Assembly (NCBI RefSeq): GCF_001618425.1
Contig: NZ_BDCU01000054.1
Location: 1-64,000, forward strand
Reading direction: 5' to 3'
DNA: 64,000 nucleotides
Origin: Nocardia fusca NBRC 14340
Lineage (GTDB): Bacteria > Actinomycetota > Actinomycetes > Mycobacteriales > Mycobacteriaceae
The position numbers were made by a program, and so were the translations under genes. How positions within the stretch are numbered: the first letter of the stretch is position 1; each line of letters starts with the position of its first letter. The notes under the pieces are model-generated. The model was not told the DNA's origin. It saw only the letters and a list, made by a program, of their open reading frames with translations, and searched no databases. Of the stretch, positions 43,452-52,120 are shown in pieces.

Positions 43452-44699
43452 GTGCATTGTCGTTTGTGTGAGTCGTCCCGGCTGGCCAGTGTCGTCGACC
43501 TGGGGGCGACACCTCCTTGTGAGAGTTTCCTCTCCGAGGATCAGCTAAACCTGCCGGAATCCACCTATCCGCTACATCTCCGGGTGTGCGCGGACTGTCT
43601 GCTGCTGCAGATCCCGGCGCTCATCACGCCCGAGGAGACGTTCACCGAATACGCCTACTTCTCCTCGTACTCCGAGTCCTGGATGCGGCACGCGCGCGAG
43701 TTCACCGGCGCGGCGGTCACCCGGCTGGGCCTGGGCCCGGACTCGTTCGTGGTGGAAGTCGCGAGCAATGACGGCTACCTGCTGCGCAATGTGGTGGCGG
43801 CCGGTATCCGCTGCCTGGGCATCGAACCCTCGGCGAACGTCGGCGCGGCCGCGCGGACGGCCGGCGTGCCGACGCTGACCGAGTTCCTGACCGAGGACTC
43901 GGCCCGGCGGGTTCGCGCCGAATACGGTGCCGCGGACCTGGTGGTCGCGAACAATGTGTACGCCCACATCCCCGACCTGCGTGGTTTCACCCGCGCGCTG
44001 CGCACGCTGGTCGCCGAGGACGGCTGGATCTCGATCGAGGTACACCACGCGCTGAACCTCGTGCGGCACGGCCAGTTCGACACGATCTACCACGAGCACT
44101 TCCAGTACTACACCCTCGCCTCGGCGCAGCGGGCGCTGGCCACGGCCGGACTGGCGGTCGCGGATGTGGAAACACTGCCGACCCACGGCGGATCGCTGCG
44201 CATCTGGGCGCGTCCCGAGGCGGTGGCCGAACCGTCGCCGCGGGTGTCGGAACTGCTGGCGATCGAGGCGGACACCGGTCTGCACGCGGTCGAGGGCTAT
44301 CGGTCCCTGCGCGAACAGGCCGAACGGGTACGCCAGGATCTGCTGCGCTTCCTGCTCGACCAGAAGGCGGCCGGGCGGCGGGTGGTCGGCTACGGCGCGC
44401 CCGGTAAGGGCAACACCCTGCTCAACTACTGCGGTATCCGCCCCGACCTGCTCGAGTACACGGTGGACCGCAACCCCTACAAGCACGGCCGGTACACCCC
44501 GGGCACCCGCATACCGATCCATCCCCCGGAACGGATCGACGCCGACCGACCCGATTTCGTGCTGGTGCTGCCGTGGAATCTGGAAACCGAACTCACCGCG
44601 CAGCTGCGTCATATCGGGGAATGGGGTGGACAGCTGGTATTCCCGCTGCCCGCTGTCCGGGTGGTCGCGCCGAACCCGGCGGAGGTCGCCGCGCGATGA
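43452..44699 (+). CDS. NDP-hexose C-methyltransferase-like SAM enzyme
   Basis: 415-aa enzyme of the TylC3/CloU family, three domains. An N-terminal zinc knuckle has C3, C6, C46 and C49. The SAM domain carries FVVEVASNDGYLL (about 99-111) and YHEHFQYYTLASA. A C-terminal domain (about 310-400, with GYGAPGKGNTLLNYCG) follows. It would add a methyl branch to a nucleotide-activated keto sugar. The GTG start at 43452 is followed by three coupled genes, the first with an ATGA overlap. Confidence 0.88.
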   Translation: MHCRLCESSRLASVVDLGATPPCESFLSEDQLNLPESTYPLHLRVCADCLLLQIPALITPEETFTEYAYFSSYSESWMRHAREFTGAAVTRLGLGPDSFVVEVASNDGYLLRNVVAAGIRCLGIEPSANVGAAARTAGVPTLTEFLTEDSARRVRAEYGAADLVVANNVYAHIPDLRGFTRALRTLVAEDGWISIEVHHALNLVRHGQFDTIYHEHFQYYTLASAQRALATAGLAVADVETLPTHGGSLRIWARPEAVAEPSPRVSELLAIEADTGLHAVEGYRSLREQAERVRQDLLRFLLDQKAAGRRVVGYGAPGKGNTLLNYCGIRPDLLEYTVDRNPYKHGRYTPGTRIPIHPPERIDADRPDFVLVLPWNLETELTAQLRHIGEWGGQLVFPLPAVRVVAPNPAEVAAR

Positions 44700-45478
44700 A
44701 GGTCGTGTTGTTCTGCGGTGGGTACGGAATGCGGATGCGCAGCGGGGAGAACGACAGCCCGCCCAAACCGATGCAGATGGTGGGCCCGCGTCCGCTGATC
44801 TGGCATGTCATGCGTTACTACGCGCATTTCGGGCATACCGAATTCATTCTCTGCCTGGGCTACGGCGCCCACCACATCAAGAATTTCTTCCTGACCTATC
44901 AGGAGACGATGTCCAACGATTTCGTCATCCGCGACGGCCGCGTCGAATTGCTGCACTCCGATATCGCCGACTGGACGATCACCTTCGTCGATACCGGCCT
45001 GGAATCGGCCATCGGGGAAAGGTTGCGCCGGGTGCGTCCCTACCTCGAGGGCGACGACATGTTCCTGGCCAACTACTCCGATGTGCTCACCGATGCCCCG
45101 CTGGACCGGATGATCGACCGGTTCACCGCGTCCGGCGCCGCCGCTTCGATGATGATCGTGCCGCCGCAGTCGTCGTTCCATTGCGTGGACGTGCTGCCCA
45201 GTGGCGAGGTCAAGCAGATCACCGCGGTCGGCAAACTGCCGATCTGGGAGAACGGCGGCTACTTCGTACTCACCCAGGAGATCTTCGATCATCTGCCGGA
45301 AGGCGGGGACCTGGTGGAAGACAGCTGCGGGGCGCTGGCCGCGCTCGGCCGGCTCTACGGTTACCGGCACGACGGTTTCTGGAAACCGGCCGATACGTTC
45401 AAGGAACGCGCCGAACTCGACGCCGGATATCACCGGGGCGACCGCCCGTGGATGGTCTGGGAGCGGGCCGCTTCGTGA
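44696..45478 (+). CDS. glucose-1-phosphate cytidylyltransferase-like nucleotidyltransferase (RfbF type)
   Basis: 260-aa enzyme that would activate a sugar-1-phosphate, probably as the CDP form. The pattern VVLFCGGYGMRMR, then KPMQMVGPRPLIWHVMRYYAHFG, VDTGLESAIGERLRRV and NGGYFVLTQEIFD, follows RfbF along its length. The metal-binding TYGDG of RfbF appears as NYSDVLTD, a difference that may change sugar or nucleotide choice. It overlaps both neighbouring genes. The CDP-hexose dehydratase genes usually paired with rfbF are not in this window. Confidence 0.85.
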   Translation: MKVVLFCGGYGMRMRSGENDSPPKPMQMVGPRPLIWHVMRYYAHFGHTEFILCLGYGAHHIKNFFLTYQETMSNDFVIRDGRVELLHSDIADWTITFVDTGLESAIGERLRRVRPYLEGDDMFLANYSDVLTDAPLDRMIDRFTASGAAASMMIVPPQSSFHCVDVLPSGEVKQITAVGKLPIWENGGYFVLTQEIFDHLPEGGDLVEDSCGALAALGRLYGYRHDGFWKPADTFKERAELDAGYHRGDRPWMVWERAAS

Positions 45479-46125
45479 TCACTCTCGCTCCCGCGCGACT
45501 CGGCGAGGTCGCGCTGCTCGGCGCGCACTGCGACGATATCGCCATCGGGATGGGCGCGACCCTGCTGACCCTGACCCGCGGAAATCCGGGACTACGTGTG
45601 CGGGCGCTCGTGCTGTCCGGCGGTGGTACCGCCCGCGCGGCGGAGGAAAGCGCCGCCCTCGAACGTTTCTGCGCCGACGCCGATCTGGACCTGACAGTGC
45701 TCGACCTGCCGGACGGGCGGGCTCCGGCGCACTGGGACGGGGTCAAGAGCGCGCTCGCCGAGTTCCGGCTCGACACCGACCCGGAGCTCGTCTTCGCCCC
45801 GCAGCGCGGCGACGCCCATCAGGATCATCGCCTGCTGGCCGAACTGGTGACCACGGAGTTCCGTGATCATCTGGTACTCGGCTACGAAATCCTCAAATGG
45901 GAGACCGATACGCCCCGGCCGGTCGTCCTGCATCCGGTGGCACCGGAGATCGCCGCGGAGAAGGCCCGGCTGCTGGCCGAATGCTATCCCTCGCAGGCGC
46001 ACCGCGACTGGTTCGACGAGGCCGCGTTCCTCGGTCTGGCGCGGGTTCGTGGCGTGCAGTGCCACAGCGAGTACGCGGAGGGGTTCGAACTGACCAAAGC
46101 CGTCCTCGATCTGGGAGGTGTGTAG
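45475..46125 (+). CDS. PIG-L family deacetylase
   Basis: 216-aa zinc-dependent N-acetyl-sugar deacetylase. The zinc motif appears as GAHCDDIAIGMGAT (usually AHPDD; Pro replaced by Cys), and the second ligand region is QRGDAHQDHRLL. It probably removes an acetyl group from a nucleotide sugar or lipid-linked sugar of this pathway. The GTG start overlaps the previous gene (GTGA); the next gene follows after 2 bases. Confidence 0.87.
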   Translation: MITLAPARLGEVALLGAHCDDIAIGMGATLLTLTRGNPGLRVRALVLSGGGTARAAEESAALERFCADADLDLTVLDLPDGRAPAHWDGVKSALAEFRLDTDPELVFAPQRGDAHQDHRLLAELVTTEFRDHLVLGYEILKWETDTPRPVVLHPVAPEIAAEKARLLAECYPSQAHRDWFDEAAFLGLARVRGVQCHSEYAEGFELTKAVLDLGGV

Positions 46126-46127
46126 GA

Positions 46128-47156
46128 GTGCGCGTTCTCGTCACCGGTCATCAGGGTTATCTCGGCACCGTCATGGTTCCGGTGCTGCGGGCCCGGGGGC
46201 ACGAGGTGATCGGACTGGACGCCGGCTGGTTCGCCGACTGCGTCCTGGGCCCCGCACCGCAGGACCCGCCCCGGCTGGCCGTGGACCTGCGGGACGTGAC
46301 GATCGAGCAGCTCACGGGCTTCGACGCCGTCGTGCATCTCGCGGCGCTGTCCAACGATCCGCTGGGCTCCCTGGTCCCCGAGATCACCCACGACATCAAC
46401 CATCACGCGTCGGTGCGGCTGGCCCGGCTGGCCAAGGAGGCCGGGGTGCGCCGCTTCCTCTACGCCTCCACCTGCTCGGTCTACGGCGCGGCGGGCGACG
46501 GACTGGTCGACGAGAGCGCACCCCTGCGCCCGCTCACCCCCTACGCCGAGAGCAAAGTGCGAGTGGAAGACGACCTGGTGGCGATGGCGGACGACCGTTT
46601 CGCACCGGTGTTCCTGCGCAACGCGACGGCGTTCGGCTTCTCGCCGCGGCTGCGCGCCGATATCGTGCTCAACAATCTGGTCGGCCACGCGGTGCTCGAC
46701 GGCGTGGTGAAAGTGCTCTCCGACGGCACGCCGTGGCGGCCGCTGGTGCACGCCGCGGATATCGCCGAAGCGTTCGCGGTCTGCCTGGAGGCGCCGGTCG
46801 CGGCCATCCACGCCCGGGCCTACAACATCGGCACCGAGACCAACAACCGCACGGTCGCCGAGATCGCGCAGGCGGTCGCGGAGGTGGTACCCGGCTCCGA
46901 GGTGCTGATCACCGGGGAATCCGGGGCCGATCCGCGGTCCTACCGGGTCGATTTCGGCGCGGCGCGCCGGGAACTGGGGTTCGAGGCGCGCTGGACCATC
47001 CCCGAGGGGGCCGCGCAGCTGTACGCCGAGTACACCGCCGGTGGACTGACCGCGGCCGATTTCTCGGGCCGGTTCGTACGCCTGGCGCGGTTGCGGCAAT
47101 TGGGTGAGTCGGGTGCGGTGGACGAGACGCTGCGGCGGGTCAGGTCCGGTGTGTGA
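46128..47156 (+). CDS. NAD-dependent epimerase/dehydratase
   Basis: 342-aa extended SDR acting on a nucleotide sugar. Rossmann motif VLVTGHQGYLGTVMVPVL; catalytic region ASTCSVYGAAGD with YAESK (Y-x3-K). It probably epimerises or dehydrates the activated hexose. The GTG start at 46128 has GGGAGG upstream. The last 17 bases overlap the convergent epimerase gene. No other C4 epimerase or 4,6-dehydratase is seen in the locus, so this enzyme may supply the keto sugar. Confidence 0.87.
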   Translation: MRVLVTGHQGYLGTVMVPVLRARGHEVIGLDAGWFADCVLGPAPQDPPRLAVDLRDVTIEQLTGFDAVVHLAALSNDPLGSLVPEITHDINHHASVRLARLAKEAGVRRFLYASTCSVYGAAGDGLVDESAPLRPLTPYAESKVRVEDDLVAMADDRFAPVFLRNATAFGFSPRLRADIVLNNLVGHAVLDGVVKVLSDGTPWRPLVHAADIAEAFAVCLEAPVAAIHARAYNIGTETNNRTVAEIAQAVAEVVPGSEVLITGESGADPRSYRVDFGAARRELGFEARWTIPEGAAQLYAEYTAGGLTAADFSGRFVRLARLRQLGESGAVDETLRRVRSGV

Positions 47157-47703
47157 GGTGTGTGGTCAGCAGTTCCCGCCAGCTGCCCGCGGCCCGGTCG
47201 CGGGCGGAGACCAGCGTGACCTCCTGCGGCCAGGTCAGCGCGAGATCGGGATCGTCGTAGGCGACGGCGAGGTCCTCGGCCGGATCGTGCGGGCGGTCGA
47301 TGCGGTAGCACACGTCGGCGGTATCGGTGAGCGCCTGGAAGCCGTGCAGGAACCCGGCCGGCACGTAGAGATGCCGGAACTCCGCGTCGTCGAGCAGGAA
47401 CGCCTGGCTGCGACCGAAGGTGGGCGAATCGGGCCGGATATCGACGAGGATGTCGTGCACCGCGCCGTGCGCGCAGCGCACCAGTTTCGCCTCCCCGCGC
47501 CCGCCGCGCCCGTGCATACCGCGCACCACCCCGCGCGCCGACCGCGACTGCGAATCCTGCACGAACGTCGCGGACGCGCCGGGACCGAGGTGGGAGTCGA
47601 AGATCTCGGTGTCGAAGGTACGGGTGAACAGGCCGCGGGCGTCGCGGAAGGGTTCGGGCACCAGGATCAGCACATCGGCGAGGTCCGCCTGTTCGATTCG
47701 CAC
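47140..47703 (-). CDS. dTDP-4-dehydrorhamnose 3,5-epimerase-like protein (RmlC family)
   Basis: 187-aa cupin that would epimerise a 4-keto-6-deoxy nucleotide sugar. It has ARGLFTRTFDTEIF, FVQDSQSRSARGVVRGMHGRGG with the catalytic His, and LYVPAGFLHGFQALTDTADVCYRID. I take the GTG at 47703 (VRIEQADL), as in relatives. It is the only gene in the cluster core on the minus strand, and its start lies 14 bases from the divergent methyltransferase start, leaving almost no promoter space. Confidence 0.88.
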   Translation of the reverse strand: MRIEQADLADVLILVPEPFRDARGLFTRTFDTEIFDSHLGPGASATFVQDSQSRSARGVVRGMHGRGGRGEAKLVRCAHGAVHDILVDIRPDSPTFGRSQAFLLDDAEFRHLYVPAGFLHGFQALTDTADVCYRIDRPHDPAEDLAVAYDDPDLALTWPQEVTLVSARDRAAGSWRELLTTHLTHRT

Positions 47704-47717
47704 CGGGTGATGGTGCC

Positions 47718-48881
47718 ATGAGCGGATCCGATACGACGCACGGCGGCCGCGCGGCCCTGCTCGAACCGCCCCCGGCCGACCCACCGGGTTGCCGGGCCTG
47801 CCGCGGGGCGGACCTGGTGACGGTACTGGATCTCGGGGCGATGCCGGCGGCGGATCACTTTCCGCCGGCCGACACCACCCCGCGGCCGGACGAGGCCGCC
47901 CACCCGCTGGCGATGGTGGTCTGCCGCGGCTGCGGGCTGGCGCAACTGGCGCACGACGACACGGTCACCGCCGAACCGCGCGGCGTGGAGCCGCGCGCAC
48001 TGCGCGAACAGGCCGCCGCCGCGGTGCGGCGGGTCGCCGAAGCCGGTCTGCTGCGCGGCCGCACCGTGCGCGAGTTCGCCAGCCCGCACGGAGGCAGCTG
48101 GCTGGAGTTGCTGGCCGAGCGCGGTTTCGCCGTTTCCGACGGACCCGCCGATGTGGTGTTGGATTCGTTCGGTCTCATGCACGACCGCGATCAGGCGGCG
48201 GCCGTGGCCGGCCGGGCGGCGGCCACCGCGCCCGCCGGTGTGCTGCTGTTGCAATACCACCCGCTGCACACGATCGTGACGCAGGGGCAGTGGAACGCGC
48301 TGCGGCACGGCCATTTCGCGTACTACTCCCTGTCCGCACTGCGTGCGCTGCTGTGCGGCGCCGGGATGTCGGTGGTGGACGCGTGGGACTTCGACCTGTA
48401 CGGGGGCACAGTGCTGCTGGCGGCGGTGCACGGCACCGCCGAACCCGGTGCGGCGGTGCGGCGGATCCTGGACAAAGAGGCCGCGGCGGCCGACCCGGAC
48501 GTGCTGCGCGGTCTGCAACGTTCGGCCGACCGGCACACCGAGAGCCTGCGCGCCACACTGGAATCCGCGGCGGCGCGCGGCGAGCGCGTGTACGCCTACG
48601 GAGCGGCCTCGCGCGCGGTGGCGTTGTTCTGCCGGGCGGGGGTGCGGCGTGAACTGCTGGCCGGGGTCGCCGACGCGGCACCGGCCAAACAGGGCCGGCG
48701 GATGCCGGGGACGGATGTGCCGATCATCGCGCCCGCCGACCTCGTCGCCGCCCGGCCGGATCGGGTGCTGCTGACGGTGCCCGACCTGCTCCCCGAGGTA
48801 TCCGAGCGGTTCCCGGAATTGGCCGGACGCTGGTTCACCGACGAGCCGGCCGCCCCGGTGCGGGAGCGGCCCATCCGGTAG
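47718..48881 (+). CDS. C-methyltransferase-like protein with degenerate SAM domain
   Basis: 387 aa, same three-part layout as the methyltransferase at 43452. The zinc knuckle is C25-x2-C28 and C69-x2-C72, and the C-terminal domain has YAYGAASRAVALFCRAG. The central domain is shortened: the SAM loop E-x-x-S-N-D-G-Y becomes REFASPHGGSWLELL (119-132), and the acidic residues of motif I are lost. It may be a non-catalytic partner or have a changed activity. It starts right beside the inverted RmlC gene. Confidence 0.75.
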   Translation: MSGSDTTHGGRAALLEPPPADPPGCRACRGADLVTVLDLGAMPAADHFPPADTTPRPDEAAHPLAMVVCRGCGLAQLAHDDTVTAEPRGVEPRALREQAAAAVRRVAEAGLLRGRTVREFASPHGGSWLELLAERGFAVSDGPADVVLDSFGLMHDRDQAAAVAGRAAATAPAGVLLLQYHPLHTIVTQGQWNALRHGHFAYYSLSALRALLCGAGMSVVDAWDFDLYGGTVLLAAVHGTAEPGAAVRRILDKEAAAADPDVLRGLQRSADRHTESLRATLESAAARGERVYAYGAASRAVALFCRAGVRRELLAGVADAAPAKQGRRMPGTDVPIIAPADLVAARPDRVLLTVPDLLPEVSERFPELAGRWFTDEPAAPVRERPIR

Positions 48882-48993
48882 TACCCCAGCCCGCGGGCGT
48901 GCGGACCACTGCTCCTTCGCACCCCGGACGGTTCCGCGAAGCCACACGTTCCGGCGATCGGACCCACCGATCCGGACCGAAATCCGTTGCCTC

Positions 48994-49020
48994 GGATACG
49001 CCGGCATCGCCGGCGTATCC
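48994..49020. terminator. strong hairpin inside the polysaccharide cluster
   Basis: Perfect 12-base stem GGATACGCCGGC / GCCGGCGTATCC with a 3-base loop, between the second methyltransferase gene and the first glycosyltransferase gene, 27 bases before the latter's start. It divides the cluster into two transcription units or acts as an attenuator. Confidence 0.65.
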
Positions 49021-49047
49021 CCTTCCATTCCATCGAAAGGATCACCA

Positions 49048-49884
49048 GTGGTCAGCGTGTCGATCTGTGTCCCGGCCTACGAGGCCGCGCGGACACTCGA
49101 GCAGACGCTGCGTTCGATTCTGAGTCAGGACGTCGACTTCGAACTGGTGGTGCTCGACAACGCGAGCACCGACGCCACCGGCGAGATCGCCGCGTCCTTC
49201 CACGATCCGCGGATCCGGGTGGAACGCAATGCCACCACGCTGGCCATCGGCGACAACTGGAATCGCGCCATCGCGCTGTCCACCGGAGAGCTGGTGAAAG
49301 TGGTGTGCGCCGACGATATCCTGCTGCCCGGTTCGCTCGCGGCGCAGCTCGAGGTGATGGCCGATCCGGCATTCGCCATCAGCTCGAGCCGTTTCCAGGT
49401 GATCGACGAACAGGGTGATCTGGTGGAGACCGGTCTCGGCCTGCCGGGTCTGGACGGGGTCCGCACCTCCCGGGCACTGGCCCGCACCATCGTGCGCCGC
49501 GGTCCCGCCGATTTCGGCCCCACCGCCGCCGCGATGTTCCGGCGCGAACACTTCGACCGGGTCGGCGGATTGCGCGGGGACCTGGTGTTCCCGATGGATG
49601 TCGACCTGTTCGCGCGGGTCGGGCAGTTCGGGTTGTTCTTCGGCCTGACGGAGGTGGCGGCGGCCTGGCGGGCCTCGTCGTTCAATCTCTGCGCGCGCAC
49701 CTCGACGGTGAGCAAACTCAGCGAGACCCTGCGTTTCCACCACCGCCTGGCCCGGGATTGCCCGCTGCTGGTCTCGCCGCTGGATGTGACCATCGGCGAT
49801 CTGCGGCTGGCGCGGACGGCGCTGGAACGGTTGCGGGTGCGGGCGGGGCAGTTCGCCCGGGCCCGGATCGGGTCGCGCCGATGA
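49048..49884 (+). CDS. family 2 glycosyltransferase
   Basis: 278-aa GT-A fold enzyme. VSVSICVPAYEAARTLEQTLRSILSQ is followed by FELVVLDNASTDATGEIA, and the metal-binding DxD equivalent is CADDILLPGS. It adds a sugar from a nucleotide donor to the lipid-linked repeat unit on the cytoplasmic face. The GTG start follows GAAAGGATC. First gene of the second block; overlaps the next gene by 4 bases. Confidence 0.9.
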   Translation: MVSVSICVPAYEAARTLEQTLRSILSQDVDFELVVLDNASTDATGEIAASFHDPRIRVERNATTLAIGDNWNRAIALSTGELVKVVCADDILLPGSLAAQLEVMADPAFAISSSRFQVIDEQGDLVETGLGLPGLDGVRTSRALARTIVRRGPADFGPTAAAMFRREHFDRVGGLRGDLVFPMDVDLFARVGQFGLFFGLTEVAAAWRASSFNLCARTSTVSKLSETLRFHHRLARDCPLLVSPLDVTIGDLRLARTALERLRVRAGQFARARIGSRR

Positions 49885-50969
49885 GCGCGACGGCCGGGCC
49901 ACCGCGGGTCCATATGACCGGATCCGAGTGGTTCGGGGCCGCGGCGGGCGGCCTGAACCGCTACTTCACCGATCTCTTCGCGGCACTGACCGACCGGCCC
50001 GAGGTCGAGGTCTCGGCCGCCGCGTTCGGCGACGCACCGGCGGGCGGGCTGTCGTGGGGACCGGTCGGGGGCTCCACGTGGCGCCGCGCGCGCACCGCGT
50101 TCCGGGACACCCCGCCCGCCGCCTCCGGCCGGGCGACCGTGCTGGACCGGCATTTCGCGCTGTACGGACCACCCGATGCCCGCACCCGGCATCTGGTGGT
50201 GCATTTCCACGGGCCGTGGGCGGCGGAGAGCCGGGCGGCCGGCGGCAGTGCGCTGGCCGCCGGCGCCAAATACGCACTGGAACGGCTGCGCGCCCGGCCG
50301 GCCGACCGGTTCGTCGTCCTGTCCGAGTACTTCCGGGACCTGCTGGTGCACGACTACCGGGTGCGACCGGATCGGGTGGCCGTGATCGCACCGGGTGTCG
50401 ACCTGGACCGGTTCCGCCCCGCTCCCCTGCCCCGCGACGCCGCGCCGCTGGTGCTGTGCGTGCGCCGGCTGGAACACCGGATGGGTATCGATGTGCTGCT
50501 ACGGGCCTGGCCCGCGGTACGGGCCGCCCACCCGGAGGCCCGGTTGGTCCTGGTCGGCACCGGTACGGCCGAGGCGTCGCTGCGGGAACAGGCCCGCGGT
50601 CTCGGCTCGAGTGTCACCTTCACCGGCCGTGTCTCCGACGCCGAACTCACCGGCTGGTACGGGCGGGCCACGGTCACCGTGGTGCCGTCGGTGGCGCTGG
50701 AGGGTTTCGGGCTCATCGCGCTGGAATCGCTCGCGGCGGGCCGCGCGCCGGTCGTCACCGCGTGCGGCGGCCTGCCGGATTCGGTCCGCGGCCTGGACCC
50801 GTCGCTGATCGTCGCCCCGGCCGATGCCGGTGCCCTGGCCGCCCGGCTGGCCGCCGCGCTCGACGGCGCGGTCCCCGACCCCGGCCGCTGCCGGGCGCAC
50901 GCCGAAACCTTCTCGTGGTCGGCGGCCGCCGACCGGCATATCGCCCTCTACCGGGAGCTGACCGGATGA
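49881..50969 (+). CDS. family 4 glycosyltransferase
   Basis: 362-aa GT-B enzyme. The N-terminal acceptor domain includes FGAAAGGLNRYFTDLFAAL. The C-terminal donor domain has GVDLDRFRP, LVLVGTGTAEASL and the EGFGLIALESLAAGRAPVV motif that contacts the nucleotide-sugar phosphate. It retains stereochemistry as in all GT4 enzymes. ATGA overlaps join it to both neighbours. Confidence 0.9.
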   Translation: MSATAGPPRVHMTGSEWFGAAAGGLNRYFTDLFAALTDRPEVEVSAAAFGDAPAGGLSWGPVGGSTWRRARTAFRDTPPAASGRATVLDRHFALYGPPDARTRHLVVHFHGPWAAESRAAGGSALAAGAKYALERLRARPADRFVVLSEYFRDLLVHDYRVRPDRVAVIAPGVDLDRFRPAPLPRDAAPLVLCVRRLEHRMGIDVLLRAWPAVRAAHPEARLVLVGTGTAEASLREQARGLGSSVTFTGRVSDAELTGWYGRATVTVVPSVALEGFGLIALESLAAGRAPVVTACGGLPDSVRGLDPSLIVAPADAGALAARLAAALDGAVPDPGRCRAHAETFSWSAAADRHIALYRELTG

Positions 50970-52120
50970 TCCGCGCCGTGTTCCTCTCCCATACCGCCGC
51001 ACCCTCCGGCGCCGAACTCGCGACGCTGCGACTGCTGACCGCGCTGCGCGCGGGCGGCACGGTTGACGCGTCGATGCTGCTCACCGCCCCCGGGCCGCTG
51101 GTCGACCGGTTTCGCGCCCACCGGATACCGGTCACGGTATGCGGCAACGCGTTCGACAGTCGCTCGCTGACCGTCGACGGCTCCGGACCGCTGCGGTTGC
51201 TCACCGGGGCGGCCGGCCTGGTGCGACTCGGCACCCGGCTCGGGGCGATCGTCCGGGCCGAGGGCGCCGATGTGGTGGTCGCCCAGAGCACGAAGGCCCT
51301 GCTGATGGGCGCCGTGGCCGCCCGGCGCGCCGGAGTGCCGCTGGTCTGGCAGGTCCACGACCGGATCAGCCGCGAATATTTCGGCCGCGTCCTGGCGTTC
51401 GCGCTGCGGGTGCTGGGCTGGACGGTCACGCGCGGCATCGTCGCCAACAGCCGGTCCACCCTGCGCACCCTCTACACCCGGGGCCGGGTCGCGGTGATCG
51501 CCCATCCGGGCGTCGAGCCCCTCGCGGCCCCGCACCGGGCGGCCCAGCGCGAACCGGACGCGGTGCGGATCGCCATGGTCGGACGCCTCACCCCGTGGAA
51601 GGGGCAGGAGGTACTGCTGCGCGCACTTCCCCTGCTTCGCCACCGGCCGGCCGCCGTCCAGCTGGTGGGTGGCACGTTCTTCGGCGAACAGGACTACCGC
51701 GCGCAACTGGAGCAGACGGCCGCCGCACTCGGACTGCCGGTCGAATTCACCGGTCACGTCGACGATCCGGGCCCCTACTTCGCCTGGGCCGATATCGCGG
51801 TGCACTGTTCGGTGCTCGCCGAACCCTTCGGCCAGGTGGTGGTGGAGGCCATGGCCGCCGGGTGCGCGGTCGTGGCGGCGGACGCGGGCGGCCCGGCCGA
51901 AATCCTGCGATCCGAGGTCGACGGTCTGCTGACCCCACCCGGCGACCCCGCCGCGCTCGCGGCCGCGCTGGACCGGCTCATCGCCGATCCGGCCCTGCGC
52001 ACCCGGCTGGGTGCGGCGGCGCGGGAACGCAGCGCCGATTTCGAGATCGCGGCCACCGCCCGGGCGGTCACCGGGCTCCTGCAACGGGTCACGGGCCGGC
52101 GGGCGGTGCGCGCACGATGA
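50966..52120 (+). CDS. family 4 glycosyltransferase
   Basis: 384-aa GT-B enzyme, distinct from its neighbour. SHTAAPSGAELATLRLL starts the acceptor domain. The donor domain has IAMVGRLTPWKGQEVLLRAL, QLVGGTFFGEQDY and EPFGQVVVEAMAAGCAVVAADAGGPAEIL. It extends the same repeat unit. Start at the ATG inside the GGATGA overlap with the previous gene. Confidence 0.9.
   Translation: MIRAVFLSHTAAPSGAELATLRLLTALRAGGTVDASMLLTAPGPLVDRFRAHRIPVTVCGNAFDSRSLTVDGSGPLRLLTGAAGLVRLGTRLGAIVRAEGADVVVAQSTKALLMGAVAARRAGVPLVWQVHDRISREYFGRVLAFALRVLGWTVTRGIVANSRSTLRTLYTRGRVAVIAHPGVEPLAAPHRAAQREPDAVRIAMVGRLTPWKGQEVLLRALPLLRHRPAAVQLVGGTFFGEQDYRAQLEQTAAALGLPVEFTGHVDDPGPYFAWADIAVHCSVLAEPFGQVVVEAMAAGCAVVAADAGGPAEILRSEVDGLLTPPGDPAALAAALDRLIADPALRTRLGAAARERSADFEIAATARAVTGLLQRVTGRRAVRAR

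Noticed and set aside
44164..46125. One long 653-codon reading across methyltransferase, nucleotidyltransferase and deacetylase genes
   Set aside because: Only the last part from the GTG at 45475 matches a family; the rest is out of frame with two better-supported genes.
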